Source: Podospora pseudoanserina (lineage: Eukaryota > Ascomycota > Sordariomycetes > Sordariales > Podosporaceae). From it: 64,000 nt of DNA. The DNA lies in assembly GCF_035222485.1 (NCBI RefSeq), contig NC_085921.1, positions 4,092,001 through 4,156,000 of the forward strand, written 5' to 3'. Numbering within the stretch: position 1 is the stretch's first letter; each line of letters starts with the position of its first letter. Both the position numbers and the translations under genes were made by a program. Of the stretch, positions 47,450-59,332 are shown piece after piece. The notes under the pieces were generated by a model that did not search any database, was not told the DNA's origin, and saw only the letters and a list, made by a program, of their open reading frames with translations.

Positions 47450-47923
47450 GCTCGTGAAGGACAGGGGCCGGGAATGGTTCGGGACCTGCTCGAGACACAG
47501 GTTTTCGGTGGCGGTTTCTGGTATGGTGGGCCAAAAGCAGCGATCGGAGGGTCTGGTTGCTGTGGGCCTGGAGGGCTAGGTGATGATAAGTTGGGGATGG
47601 ACGACTAATGCGGTTGGGATGTGACAGTAATGATTGGGAATACGGAACGGTTAATTATCGGTGGTGCTGTTGGGTGGTGTACGCAATTCACACGACATAC
47701 ATAAGGGGAGAATGGTTGGATTAATTGGGCGTTTTAGGGGCAGGCATAGCAGGCGGTCATATAGTAATTTGGAAGGGGATGAACAGGTGCATACAGATAG
47801 ATGCCTTGGACGGCGGTACACATAAACATATCATACCAAAAAATAAACTTAACACCACGGATATCAACGTGTTCTATAGTAACACTTTAATCATGGCTTT
47901 TTCATTCACATCTACCATCTAGT
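47450..47923. other. Convergent spacer between the SPT small subunit and ELP2
   Basis: This should hold the 3' UTRs of two convergent genes. It is A/T-rich toward 47820-47920. No gene is seen. Confidence 0.5.
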
Positions 47924-50457
47924 CTAAACCTCCACCTCATATATCCTCAACGAACCATCCTCACCCGCAATCGCCAGCTCCCTCTTCTTCTCATCTCGCT
48001 CAGCCGTCTTCGGCCTCCAAGCAAGCTGCATCACCGTCCCCGGCAACCAGAGCCCCTTATCCAACACGGCCTTCCTCACCACCTCCACCTTTCCCTCTTC
48101 AGCAACACCCAAAGTAACAACCATGACCCTCCCCGCCTCGGTCCCCACAGCCAAAACCATCTTGCCCTCTGTTGTCACCTCGGGCAGGAAATCTACCGCA
48201 GTAACCGGCTCCCCCTCCTTCATCTCCCCCCCCAGCCCAAACTCTTTGTTTTCCCCAACCCAAAACCGAACCAGCTTATCCCTCCCCGCCGTCGCAAAAA
48301 CCCTTTTTTTCTCCTCAGCAGGCCCCCAGGCACAGTCAAGAATCATCCTCGAATGCCCCTTTTGCATCTGCTGCACAAGCTCATACCCCGTGCCGCTCCT
48401 CCCCCAAACAACCCACTGCCTATCCCTCCCCACGCTCAAAAGCAGCTCATCATCCCCCGAAAACCTCACCCTCGCCACGGTCAGGGAATGTGCCTGCAGC
48501 GGCGGGCGTAACTCAGTCCACTTGTCTGTTTCGAACAGCCTAATCACGGCGTGGTTGAGAGACGAGGCTTTGCAGGCTGAGGCGATGATTTTCCCGTCGT
48601 GGGAGGAGCACAGACAGGAAATCTCATACCCGTGACCGTAAAGCTTTTCCACTTCTGGCCAGAGGGTGTGCCGCGAGAGGTTTTCTTCGAAGGGGGGGTG
48701 GGTGGTTGTTGCTTCGAGGGCGGCCGGGATGGTGAAGTTGCTTTGGGAGAGGCCGCCTTCTTCTTCTTCTTCTTGGGATTCAGGTTTCCGTTCGGAGGAG
48801 GTGTTGTCAATGGCCTTGTTGGACAGACCCAACACTGGCATGTCTGCCGCGTCAGGGGCGGAGGACATGTCGATTTTGGAGTTTGTCAGGCAAGAAAGCA
48901 TTTTAGCCACCGCCCTTGGCTCGGTGAACACCCTCATCAGCTTTTCGTCTGCCCCCGAGACGAAGGAGGATGTCGGACCCAGGGTGGCGGTGCAGTTGAG
49001 GTCGTAGCCGTGGATTTGCGGGCGGGACATCTCGTGCCAGGAGCCAAAGGAGGAAGAGTCGGTGCCGTTGCCTGTCCACTGGGCGTGGAGGCGGGTGGTT
49101 TGGTCGGACGAGGTGGACAAGAGGTAGGTGCCGTCTTGGGACCAGGAGAGGCCCGTCACGGCGCGGGTGTGGCCCGAGATGGCGTAGGTTTGCTGCCAGG
49201 CGTCGTCGGAGGGGTTGTAATCCCATCGGCGCCAGCTGCCGGTGCGGCCGAGGGTGATGACGCTTGTTCCTGCGGGGGACCAGAGGCCTGTCCAGAAGCC
49301 GCCGATGCTGCCTGTTGCTGTTGTGGCGCCCTTTTCGCGGCTGACTTCTCCCAGGCGGGCGCCCGTGATCCAGATGCCGGATTCGGGGTCGGATTCCCAG
49401 ATGGAGAGGGAGTTGTCGGCCGAGGCGGAGAGGAGGAGGAGTTTACCGTCTGCGGTTCGGGACCAGCGGGCCGTGTAGATCCAGTCTTCGTGTCCGAGCA
49501 GCAGGGCTTCGAACATGACGCAGTATTTCGTGCCGCCGGCCGAGATCTTGTGGATTTTGTTTCCTGGTGTCAGGGAGACTGACAGGTCCAGTCCGGTGGC
49601 ATTGTTGAGGGCTGAGAGAGCCGTCCCTTGGTGAAGCCTCCAGAGACGGACATACTTGTCTTGACTGGCCGAGGCAAGCAGTAGATCACTCCCCGCCTCT
49701 GTCTTTTCCTTGATGAAATCCAGAGACCGCACCCAGTTTTCATGCCCTGGCAGGGTAGCCTGCAGTGTGAACTCCAAATCTGAAGCACCAGCTGTGAATA
49801 TCTGAACCGCATTTGTCGTCCCCACCACAGCCAGCACAATTCCGTTTGCTTCATCATCCAGCGGGCTCAGTGCCAGAGCCAAGGGTATGAATTTCTTGGT
49901 CGTCTTGACAGACTGGAGAAGCTTGAATGGCTCCTCGTTCGCAGCCGAATCGTGAGCCCATATTCTGACAGTCGCATCTGCCGCCCCGGTAGCGAATATC
50001 CTCTTCGTCGGAGCCCCAGCAGGCGTCACTCCCAAAGCCGCAATGCAATTGATAGGCTCCGCATGCCCCTCCACAGCCTGCAAATACGAAGCTGTAGCAT
50101 CTCGAGGGCTCACGCTCCAGGCACGAACAACCTTGTCGTCTCCTCCGCTGATCAAGATAGTCTTGTCGTCACCCTCGAGCCTGGGGAGAAACTTGACGGC
50201 TTTGACATGGCCGGTGTGCTGGCTGAGTATGCTTGAGATACCTCTTGGGTTCTGTATACACCATCAGTTTCTTGCTCACACAACCCCTATGTTAGGGTGG
50301 GAAAGAGAAAACATACTTGAGGATTCCACAAACAAACATTCCCATCCGACCCGAAAGCCACCACCCCCTCGGCGCTCCAGTCAGAGGCGGCAGAGTACCT
50401 GTTTGCTCCCGCGGCCAGATAGCTGCTGTCTGCTCTTATCGTCTCTGTGTCGGCCAT
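47924..50457 (-). CDS. ELP2: ELP2: WD40 subunit of the Elongator complex
   Basis: Two exons: 50457-50317 and 50251-47924, encoding 822 aa. Exon 1 gives MADTETIRADSSYLAAGANR, the expected Elp2 start. The protein is a double WD40 propeller. Clear repeats include GHVKAVKFLPRL...LISGGDDKVVRAWSV, GHENWVRSLDF...LLASASQDKYVRLWRL, GHEDWIYTARWS...LLSASADNSLSIWE, GHTRAVTGLSWSQDGTYLLSTSSDQTTRL, and C-terminally GHGYEISCLCSSHDGKIIASACKA. Length is close to the yeast protein (788 aa). Elp2 with Elp1 and Elp3 builds the catalytic Elp123 part that makes the cm5/mcm5 group at wobble uridine 34 of tRNAs. URM1, needed for 2-thiolation of the same base, lies head to head 312 bp away. Confidence 0.95.
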
Positions 50458-50769
50458 TTTTTATATAAATTTTTCGTCTCTGTCGTATAGTGAGAGGCGT
50501 GATTTCACATGAACTGTTTCGAGAAAAGGGAAGGCAGATGTGAGAAATGGAGGACTGTGATTGGTCGAAATGTCAGGGTTGGGAAGGTTTTTTGGAGGAC
50601 AGTGAGCAATAAAGTGTGGGGTAGCTATCTTTTGAGTGTGAAACCTTGAGAGGGAATGATTCAATTTGATATGATTCAACTTCTGAAGGGTTGATATTAC
50701 AACTGGTTTTCACGGTTTTTGTTCTCCATTTTATCTCAACAACTGAGGCTACATAGCAAGATCATCAAA
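50458..50769. promoter_or_regulatory. Shared divergent promoter ELP2 / URM1
   Basis: Only 312 bp separate the two start codons. An inverted CCAAT box (ATTGG at 50560-50564) sits near the ELP2 side, and a TATATAAAT stretch lies directly before ELP2 (50461-50469). A single nucleosome-free region serving both genes is likely, by inference. Confidence 0.7.
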
Positions 50770-51260
50770 ATGGCACCAGAACCAGAGACCATGCCCATCT
50801 CGGTGGATTTCCTGTAAGCCCCTCTCAGTCTTATTCGGTTACTGGTTTGATATCACCACCACATACCATCTCTCATCATAGAGTTGTTAATCATTTCTCA
50901 TGATACTGACATTCACACAGAGGCGGCCTAGACACCCTCTTCTCCAACAAAACATCCCACACCATCTCCCTCCCCCTCCTCAACCCCTCCGACTCCTCCC
51001 CCGCCAACGTCGGCTTCCTAATCTCATACCTCGTCAAGCACCACCTCAAGCACCCAAGGACAGAATTTTTCGTGCAAGGCGATGGTCACTTGTAAGTGTT
51101 CCTGTTTTCCTTTGAACAGGCCGAGCACAACTAACCAACCAGAACACCCGGCATACTGGTCCTCATCAACGAGGCAGACTGGGAACTCGAAGGGGAGGAA
51201 GAATGCGAGCTCAAGGCAGGGGATAAAGTTGTTTTTGTCTCGACCATGCACGGTGGTTAG
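50770..51260 (+). CDS. URM1: URM1: ubiquitin-related modifier and tRNA-thiolation sulfur carrier
   Basis: Three exons: 50770-50813, 50921-51091 and 51143-51260, encoding 110 aa. The joined product has [56 protein letters not shown] and ends VFVSTMHGG, with the C-terminal di-glycine that is adenylated and thiocarboxylated by Uba4. A short N-terminal extension (MAPEPETMP) precedes the usual start. Urm1 carries sulfur for s2U34 of Lys, Glu and Gln tRNAs and can also be conjugated to proteins. It acts in the cytosol. Its 3' end faces CENP-I at only 66 bp. Confidence 0.97.
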
Positions 51261-51326
51261 ACCTCAGTTATTTTTAACCAAACACAAGAATGATACCCAT
51301 CCATCAACAAGCACATCCCTTTTCCC

Positions 51327-53825
51327 CTACGCCAGCGAGGAAAACGAACTCCCTCCCCCTCCCTCCGTCCCCCGTCTAGCCCCCATCAAATTCTTCATGG
51401 TGTTATACATCAACTCCGGCAACCCCCCCTGCCCCACCTCCTCCCCCTCCAACCACCCCAACACTCCCGCCCTGTACTCCTGCCAGCTGAGTCTCACCCC
51501 CCCCCTCCCAGTCAGTCTCACCAAACTCTGCTGCGTCACCGGCCCAGCATGCCTTACCAACAGCCCCCCCTTTTTCATTTCCTTTTCTTCCAGCCCCCTT
51601 ACAAATTTGATACTCTGCAGACAAAGCACCGGGTTGTAGCTCAGACCAAAAACAGTCTCGAGCTTTAAATCATCGTCTAGATCTCTGAGATACGAGTCCA
51701 AAACAGGGACAAGCGATTTCGGTATGCGGCAACCCCTGGCGTTGGCGTCGGGGGAGCCAGGGTCGGATGTTGGTGCGAGGGCGAATGCACGTCCCCTCCA
51801 GAGGTTGTTGCAGATGTCCATCAGGAAGCCGTTGAAGATGTTGATCTGGGACCATTCTTCCTGTGATGGTTTTCGTTGCTGTTGCTGAGGGGAGGTCTTC
51901 TTGGTTATGACGGTCTCCCAGGCTATTTTATAGACTGTTAGGATGGAGCAGAGGCGGGATAGGACGGTTAGGGAGGGGGAGAAGGCTAGGTTGTAGACTA
52001 GCAAGGGTGGGGGGATGGCGATTGGGATGTGGAGGAGGAGGATGGGGGAGGAGTAGATTCTGCCTGTGGCGGTGTAGAAGTCTAGGATGGCGAGGGAGGT
52101 GGAGACGGAAGGGGAGGATTGGGATAGAGTTAGGCAGAGGGGGTTGACGTGGGTGAGGAGGGAGGGGATGGAGGTGACTGGTTGTGATGGGAGGGAGGAG
52201 GCGGGTCGGGAGAGGAGGCGGGTCGTCCAGTTGTTTAGGAGGAGGGTGTAAAAGGTTAGCAGGGCGAGCTGGGATTGGGGGGTGTTGTTGAGGAGCTTAG
52301 ATTGGAGGAGGGTGAAGAGGGGGGATAATTCTGAATGGGTTAGTGACAAGTTGGGTGATTAGGGATGAAGGTGAGGGCATACCGGTAAAGTCAAGCAGGG
52401 GGAGGTAGCTCAAGGTCTCGAGGACTATGTCTCGTTTGTCTAACCCGTTCCATGTCTGCAGGAAGCTTTGGAGGAATTCCATCAAAACGGGAGATAATTC
52501 CTGCAGCATGTTAGCATTGAGGAGTTGTGTGGAACAATAGACACAACAAACCTTGGTACTCAAGACATAATCACGAATCACCTCTACCATATCGAGTAGG
52601 AATGACGGGTCTGTATCACCGCTCGCCACATCACCCACACACGCCATCAGCCAGTTGCTTATGCGCTGCGAAGCCTCCTGACTGGGCCGCAGCAACAAAA
52701 ACTTCTGCAGCAAGGGGTCTGCAAGGACGGCAACCAGCTGCGAGGGCATTTCGATCTTTTCGAGACTGTTGACAAACCCCTCGGCACTGTCAAACTCCTC
52801 GAGTGTCACCGAGGTTTCGTGGGCATGTAGCGTATGAACGTTGGGAATAAGAGCTCTCGCCCCCTTCAACCGGCGTCCCAAAGCATGACTGACAGCAAAG
52901 CCGTTTCTGGTCCCGTCGTCTTCATGCCGGTCGAAATGCTGTTGCTGAATCTCGTTGAGCCGCTCCCTCCACTGGACATCTGGGTGTTTAAAAGCAGCCG
53001 CACGTCCCTTGGTGATGTCGCCCACGATAATCTCTGGATAGTAGTTCTTGAACACCCTGAGCAGACCAGTCAAGTTGGGGTCACCGCCAGTCTGTCGCGA
53101 AAGAGCCAGTCTAATCCATGATTATGTCAGTCCTGGTCAGTCGCAAAATACGAGGTATACGATCGCTCACTCACATGGTCTGAATCCTAAATGGTCGCAC
53201 ATGCTTCCGCCTGGTGATAAGCGCCAGAAGGTGACACAGCTGCGGTCTGTGCGAGGGCAAGTGACCATGGTCAGCAAGACGAGATTCCAAACATCATCTG
53301 AACCGAGTTTTTCGACGTACCTGATGGCAGCCGAATCGAGAAGGTTGAACAAGACGGCGTATGTCTGTGACAAGATGGTTGGGTTCTGCAACAGGTGGTA
53401 CACCATCACCAGCCATTTCAGGAACAGGCTCTGAAGGGGAAACGATGGCTTGAGGTGGCCGTGGCCCAAGGCACCGACGATTCGTAAAAGGACTTCATCG
53501 CTGACTTTTCCCAAAGGATAGAGGTTGCGGGTGATTGCCGACAGACTGGCCTGGTCCAGGTGATTGTGTTGGGTTAACAAGTCGACCAGACGGATGAGGT
53601 CATCTGGAAGAGCGCCTCGGTCATAGAGAAGTGATGTGGTCTTTTCGACTGTGGGTTTGATGCTTGTTTGGCGTCGTTTGGCCGGGATTTTGGATGCTGC
53701 CTGCGAGTTAGTGAGCGAACAATGTAATTGCGAGTTATGCATGCAATCATAAAAGACACCATACCTGTTTCCAAGTCGTCCAAAAGCTGGTCAAGCCGGT
53801 CGCCTGGTGGAGGGGACAAACTCAT
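51327..53825 (-). CDS. mis6: CENP-I / Mis6 (Ctf3) inner-kinetochore protein
   Basis: Five exons: 53825-53765, 53696-53321, 53246-53175, 53110-52383 and 52330-51327, encoding about 746 aa. All junctions have consensus signals. The conserved Mis6 core is assembled across exons 2-4: ITRNLYPLGKVSDEVLLRIV, LKWLVMVYHLLQNPTILSQTY, LFNLLDSAAIRPQLCHLLAL, ITRRKHVRPFRIQTI and GLLRVFKNYYPEIIVG. The rest is mostly alpha-helical, HEAT-like, with no catalytic motif. CENP-I is part of the constitutive centromere-associated network (CENP-H/I/K) that recruits or maintains CENP-A chromatin and links to outer kinetochore proteins. The C-terminus is less conserved and the model there rests on one open frame. Confidence 0.92.
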
Positions 53826-54021
53826 GTTGGGATTTCTGACTTTTTAGGCTGATAAATGCTGAATCGATGTTGTTTGGCCGTGAATTCCGTCCATTGGACC
53901 TTCCAAACCACTCCACTATACCCCAAAAAGGTAACCTGACCTGTGATACCTATGCTCTGGAACACGCGTCGAACGCGTTTCGACAGGAACCTTGTCCTTG
54001 GCATCTTCAAGACGTGATTGT

Positions 54022-54035
54022 AACCCTAACCCGCC
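54022..54035. promoter_or_regulatory. Telobox AACCCTAACCCGCC upstream of CENP-I
   Basis: Identical over 14 bases to the site at 39110-39123. It lies about 200 bp upstream of the CENP-I start codon, a plausible promoter position. Function is inferred from teloboxes in other fungi. Confidence 0.5.
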
Positions 54036-55237
54036 AAACTTTTAATGCCAAGCAGTCCCGGGTTGCATGTCTATATGTGTAACCTTCAACTGCCCAATCT
54101 GGACATATTTTGCATCTTCATTATCATATGCCTGGTTCTTGGTTCTGCTGTCGGCAAGGCCGGGTAATGAGGCAAGACTGCCCTGACGGTGACGGTCGAG
54201 ATGAGGCCTGTTACACAGACTTTCCACCCGCGCAACAATCAACAATCAAGACAGCCCGTCTGACGTCTGTCTGAACGAGACACATCCCCAACCTTGCCGG
54301 CACCCCCACGTCTGCTCACTCGCCCGATCCTTCTCGACATTCATTCTCGGTGACAAGTATAGCTGTTGTCGGGCCTTCCCCACACGGCCTGCGCTTCCGC
54401 GTTTCTTTCTACCCCTTGCTCCTTGCTCCTTGGGAGGTTACCTTCACGCTTGTGCTACCCATGCTCGGCCGCCTCTCGACAATGCACTTGCCGTATCTTC
54501 AACAAGATGTGTTACCGTCGTCGAGTACGAGTACGGTCGGTCATCACGCTGTAACCAGACTTTTCTGTGTAACACCAATCAGTCAGCAATAGCGGCGTCT
54601 ACGCTTCCGAGATCAAAAGCTCCGGCAAGGCAACACATTCAGACATGGGGCAAAGCGGCGCGGACCATCCAGGCCCCGATGCCGACAAAGAGAACCACCG
54701 GATGATCGACTGGTGAAGCCAACAGCGAGCGACACCGACACCAACACCAACATCACCAACACCAACATCACCAACACTGAATACAACAAGTCTATGGATA
54801 CGCAGGTCGGTATCAGCGCGTCATGCTTCTTGCTTGACCTCCAATATCTGCACGTCTTTCTGTACAACCCAAGCTTCTTTCAGGCGTACATCACCCACCA
54901 ATTGACCCTTCACCACCACCACCACCCACCGCACTTGTCATGCAGCCTACACCAAGCCGAAGTGCAAATATCAAACAGTAACCACAACGGCATTGAACAG
55001 GCTGCCACTATGGTGTTACCCGGTCGCCTGTTGTGCCAGTCACCACCTACAGTACATCCAGAGGCCAATCTTACACCTGAAGCGGCACTGAAAGCCACCT
55101 AGGCCGTTTTCTGAGACCCCGCTGACAGGAGGGCTGACAGGGAACTCGATGGAATTTTTCCTCGAAAAGAGGCGCTGTTTCTGGTCTTCCCGCGTCTATC
55201 TCATCTCTTGCTTGACGAGCTTCGGGGGGTGTGGTGT

Positions 55238-55260
55238 CACACACACACACACACACACAC
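55238..55260. repeat. (CA)n microsatellite
   Basis: About eleven perfect CA dinucleotides in the gene-free spacer. No associated element is seen. Confidence 0.95.
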
Positions 55261-55779
55261 CCACCTTCACTTGTTAGGTTCCTGCAATAAATTCAACTTA
55301 CATACATAACCACACGCACCCATCTACCGTTGCCGACTCGTGGTGCCCCCAACTTTCCTCTGCCGCTCCCATTGGCCCTGTTCTTGGCTCGTTCCTCTCC
55401 GCCCAAAAGGGCACCAAAAAATCCTACCAAGTTCGCTGCATTTTACCTCGGAAAGTCCTGGTTGAAGGCCATTTCACCCGGCCCTGGGATCCCCATTACG
55501 CAACTTATACCGTACCGCTCACCACCAGCTTTCGGGCTGCAACTAATAACCCTTTTCATCCCGTATCCGACTTGTCCCTAAGACAGTACGCGTGGACTGA
55601 CACGGCACGAGATCAAGAAAGTTCAAGAAAAAGGCTTGCATGGGTGGGGTTCCTGTTCAGAAATGTGTGAGGTTTTGAAGCTGTACAAAAGGTGATGTAA
55701 GTGAGGCTCAAGACCACCCTCGCCCTCAACCCCTGACCATTGACTGACCGATGAACCCAGACACATTTGTTAATTCATA

Positions 55780-57517
55780 ATGAGTCCTCCCGAACCCTCA
55801 ACAACTGACCTTGACCCTACCTCTCCTGTTCCCATGGACCTCAGCAAGCACCGGGTGACTACGGTCATGCAAGATTCGCATTCCTATCTGCCACTATCAA
55901 AACCACTCAAGGATGGCGACCTCCTGTTGCTGCTCACACCTGGAATCATACCGGATCTTGGCAGTTCGAAAATGAATTCAGAGACATCACTTACCAGTGA
56001 CCCGTTCGAATCCCTAGGCAAGGCATTGGCGAAGCATCATCCCTGGGTTCGGCATGTGCCCTACCTACCACGCTACGGTATCACCGGCACACATGTTGTG
56101 CACATCAGGCTAGCCACGGCGATCATTTTCGTCCTCTCAGGTCCACCTGTCCATGGTCAGCCCTCGCAAGTGGCACTCGCCGAGATCACACGAAGTATCT
56201 GCGAGAACCGACCACATGTCATCGTGGCCTGCTGCGACGCCCGAGAGCTGGGGCCCATCGAAAAGTCGTTCCCGGCGATAGTGCAGGTACCCAGCCTCGA
56301 CCCGTCCGATCTCGAAGCAGCTGCAGACGTCATATTCGGAGAGACCAAAAAGCGGCCACCATCAACCGGTCCTAACCTGCAGAATCTGGTCCTCGCCCCA
56401 AAGGCCTGGTCGGTCGAGGTATGGAACGGGCCCCGGGACATGGATGCGTCGTATGAGCTCTGGTGCCGGTGCTTCCCAGAAAACTTCCACCTGAGCCGCT
56501 TCTTGTTCCAGGCGCTGCTGCGACGGGATGGGTGGGCGATGCATTACGTGGTTCGTGAGCCGGGGACCTCCCAGCTGCTCGGGTTTTGTGCGACGTATAC
56601 AACTTATGCCGGGGCTGAGGAGGAACGCCTGGTCGGGTCCGTGGCTGCCTTGCTTGTGCGCCCGGCGTACCGGAAACGAGGCATCGGGTTGAGCTTGCAC
56701 AACCATGCGCTGAGGCAGCTTACAAAGACACGTGGTGTGTGCCGGTTACAGCTTGGGAGCACGTTTCCTCGGCTGTTGTATGGGCTTCCGATGGACTCAC
56801 CGGTGGAGGATTGGTTTGGGCGACGCAACTGGCCTATTCTTACCCAGTTACCGGGCCCGGGGACTGGGCAGGAGGCGTGCGACTGGCTGCTGAAGTTTGC
56901 GGATTGGCCTATTCCAACCGTGTTGCCACCGGGGCCGGTGTTCCGCCAGTGCGAATTTCACGAGTTCGACATGGTGTTGGCGCTGGTAGGGTCGGAGTCT
57001 AGGAGGAGGGACAATGTGGGCTGGTACGACCAGTATGCCAAGCTGGCGAACTCGATGAACATCCGCGACATTGTTGTCGGACTGGACGAAGCCGGCACGA
57101 TGGTTGCCGCGGCTTTGACATATGTCAAGAACACGGGGAGTCCGGTGGCCGAGGATCTGCCTTGGACCAACATGATTGGGGATGATGTTGGCGGGGTAAC
57201 GTGCGTTTGCATTGCAGGTCAGTGTTCTTCTGAGCACCACGTCGTCATGTGCTAACCGTTACGGTGCAAGATGATCTATGCAGAGATTCAGGTCGGCGGA
57301 GCGCTGTGATGGTCAGACTATTAGACAGCTGCATTCAGCTGCTTGCTGAGCAGGGGATGACACAGCTGTTTATGGACGCCGTCAAGGGTGGCGATGAGGG
57401 GTTCCCATCTATGGGTGAGTGTAACAAAGCAAAGAATTTACAACTGTCTACGGCGGCTGACCAATTGTAGGCTTCAACAAATGGGCAAGATACAGAGATG
57501 TGTGGCGGGATATCTAA
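55780..57517 (+). CDS. GNAT acetyltransferase-type protein with residual GH3 (NagZ-like) C-terminal domain
   Basis: Exons 55780-57217, 57286-57414 and 57471-57517, encoding about 537 aa. Residues about 28-195 resemble the C-terminal alpha/beta domain of fungal NagZ-like GH3 beta-N-acetylhexosaminidases: VTTVMQDSHSYLPLSKPLKD, LLLLTPGIIPD, FESLGKALAKHH and LEAAADVIFGE. The rest is a GNAT region: MDASYELWCRCFP, LLGFCATYTTY, VGSVAALLVRPAYRKRGIGL (acetyl-CoA-binding R-x-x-G-x-G/A loop) and a second GNAT-like half (ATMVAAALTYV, RRSAVMVRLLDSCIQLL). In related fungi GH3 barrel, this domain and GNAT are fused in one chain of about 900 aa. Here the catalytic barrel is absent, and no trace of it is seen upstream. 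A role in acetylating amino-sugars or a protein is a guess. Confidence 0.82.
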
Positions 57518-58971
57518 GGCTACTGTCACCGAAAGGCCGGCCCTTCACAACAATGACCATGTTTACACGGAATCCAAACATGCCGACAACAGCGTGTGTG
57601 CGGCCGCCAGCTTGGTCCAGAACCATCGGCGGCTGCGGGCGGGCTGGTGCTTCACCGAGCAGGGTGTGGTCACGATTATGTGGGATGAGTCCGTCCATTT
57701 TACGGCCTGTACAACCCAGCAGCCGCTCGGAGGCTTCACGTCGGATGGGGGTACACGGGTGGCAGCAATCCCATAGTGAGAACAGGAATCATTTTTTGGG
57801 CTTTTTTTTCCCCCTGTTACTACTACTACATCAGTTGTGCATTGTGGGGGAGCCAAACCCAAACCCCAACCCCAACCCCCCCAAAAAAAGAAAGAAAAAA
57901 GAAAAGCTCTTTGCTGGCAGCAGGAAGGATCAGACGCAACCATCCGAAATGTCCCCGCCTCCCCAGTCGAAGGATTCAGAATCTTTATCCGTGCAGACCT
58001 ATCAGGATTATCGTCCGTAACACCGACTTCTTCTTAGGCGCGATTGGCGAAGACATTTTTGTCATCTCTTTCTCGAGGAAGAGAGCCCAAAAATGGCAAC
58101 ATTGACCAACAAGGTAGGTAGGTAGCTTTGCTGTCATCAGCTGGACAGAGAAGAGGATCATCCATCCCCTGTCAGTCAGCTAGGCTCGGGTTACACGAGG
58201 GATTATGTCAACACAACACCGAGCTTATGCCATTTCCGTGTAAGCGAGGCGGTGGTGGTAGGACGAGGATGGATCGTGGATCCCTCCCGGCTGGCAGACA
58301 TTCTGCTTAAAGGTGGGCTTTGAGGTCATTGGTGGTGGTGGTGGTGGATATAAACACTGGGCAGCATGGTCCGGATCACATAAGGATAGGGCTCTTGTCT
58401 CGCACGAGCCTGCGGCGCTATTGGTGTGTGAGGTTGGGAAAAAGATTCCCGGTGTTGCAAGACAAGTTCAAAGATGGAAAGAATACCCGACAGAACACAA
58501 TACAAGTTGCAGATATCAAGCACATGTTTTTGGGGTTCGGAAGATTGTAAAAGGGAAGGTTTTCGGTGTCTCAGTTGATCACCATTATCTGCTTGTGTCT
58601 CAAACTATCCTTGCTAGGATGTAAAACTGACAGGCTGTGTTCTTACGCTTTGGACATACTCGGAACGAGTTGTTTGTGTAACCTTTTCAGAGGACACATT
58701 ACAAACCTCGTTCCTCACTTGAAATCAACGTCTGACAAACCCTTTTCCTCTCACGAATAAACGCGGGGGCGTTTATGACAGCACAAGGGGCGCCAACCTT
58801 CGAACAAACGTCACTATCTCCTTGCTGTAAGTGGGCGATGATCTCTGATCTGCTTTCCCCCTCCAACCCTGACCAGCAGAACACCACACAAAACCTGGCT
58901 CTCCCGCATGGTTGATCTTGGGGATGATAGATTGACGCGGCGTGGCGGCACAGCTTGGACACACACCCACT

Positions 58972-59013
58972 TACATACATACATACATACATACACACAG
59001 ACAGACAGACAGG
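58972..59013. repeat. (TACA)n followed by (CAGA)n compound microsatellite
   Basis: About six TACA units run into about four CAGA units. This is a compound tetranucleotide tract, probably grown by slippage. Confidence 0.9.
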
Positions 59014-59272
59014 GTTTTGGTTGTGTAACCAATATGTATCTGCACGGTTTCCCTCACAAGACCATGTCGATGAGGCTATTCCGGAACGAAACAGGATTAA
59101 GGCCGCATACCTAGACCGACCTACCTAGTTAGTTTCTTCGAATCAGATGGCACCGATCAGGGGAGGGGGTAATCGCCGGGCTGGTGACTGATCAGGATGG
59201 ATGGGATGGTACCTACCTTGTGGGAAAGGGTTGTTGTTGGGAGAAAAGAACTGTGCGTGTAACGACACTGAT

Positions 59273-59332
59273 AACCTACCTACCTACCTACCTACCTAAC
59301 TACCTACTTACCTGCCTGCCTGCCTGCCTGCT
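59273..59332. repeat. (CCTA)n / (CCTG)n compound microsatellite
   Basis: About ten CCTA-type units with small changes pass into CCTG units. The shift from A to G at the same unit position suggests one base change that then spread by slippage. Confidence 0.9.

Larger units (their letters stand above)
53826..55779. other. Divergent spacer between CENP-I and the GNAT gene
   Basis: A 2-kb stretch without a supported gene. It contains a telobox (54022-54035), a CA repeat, an imperfect ACCAACATC tract at about 54737-54776 and GTGTAAC motifs at 54077, 54210 (inverted) and 54567. The part before 55780 should be the GNAT gene promoter. Confidence 0.5.
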
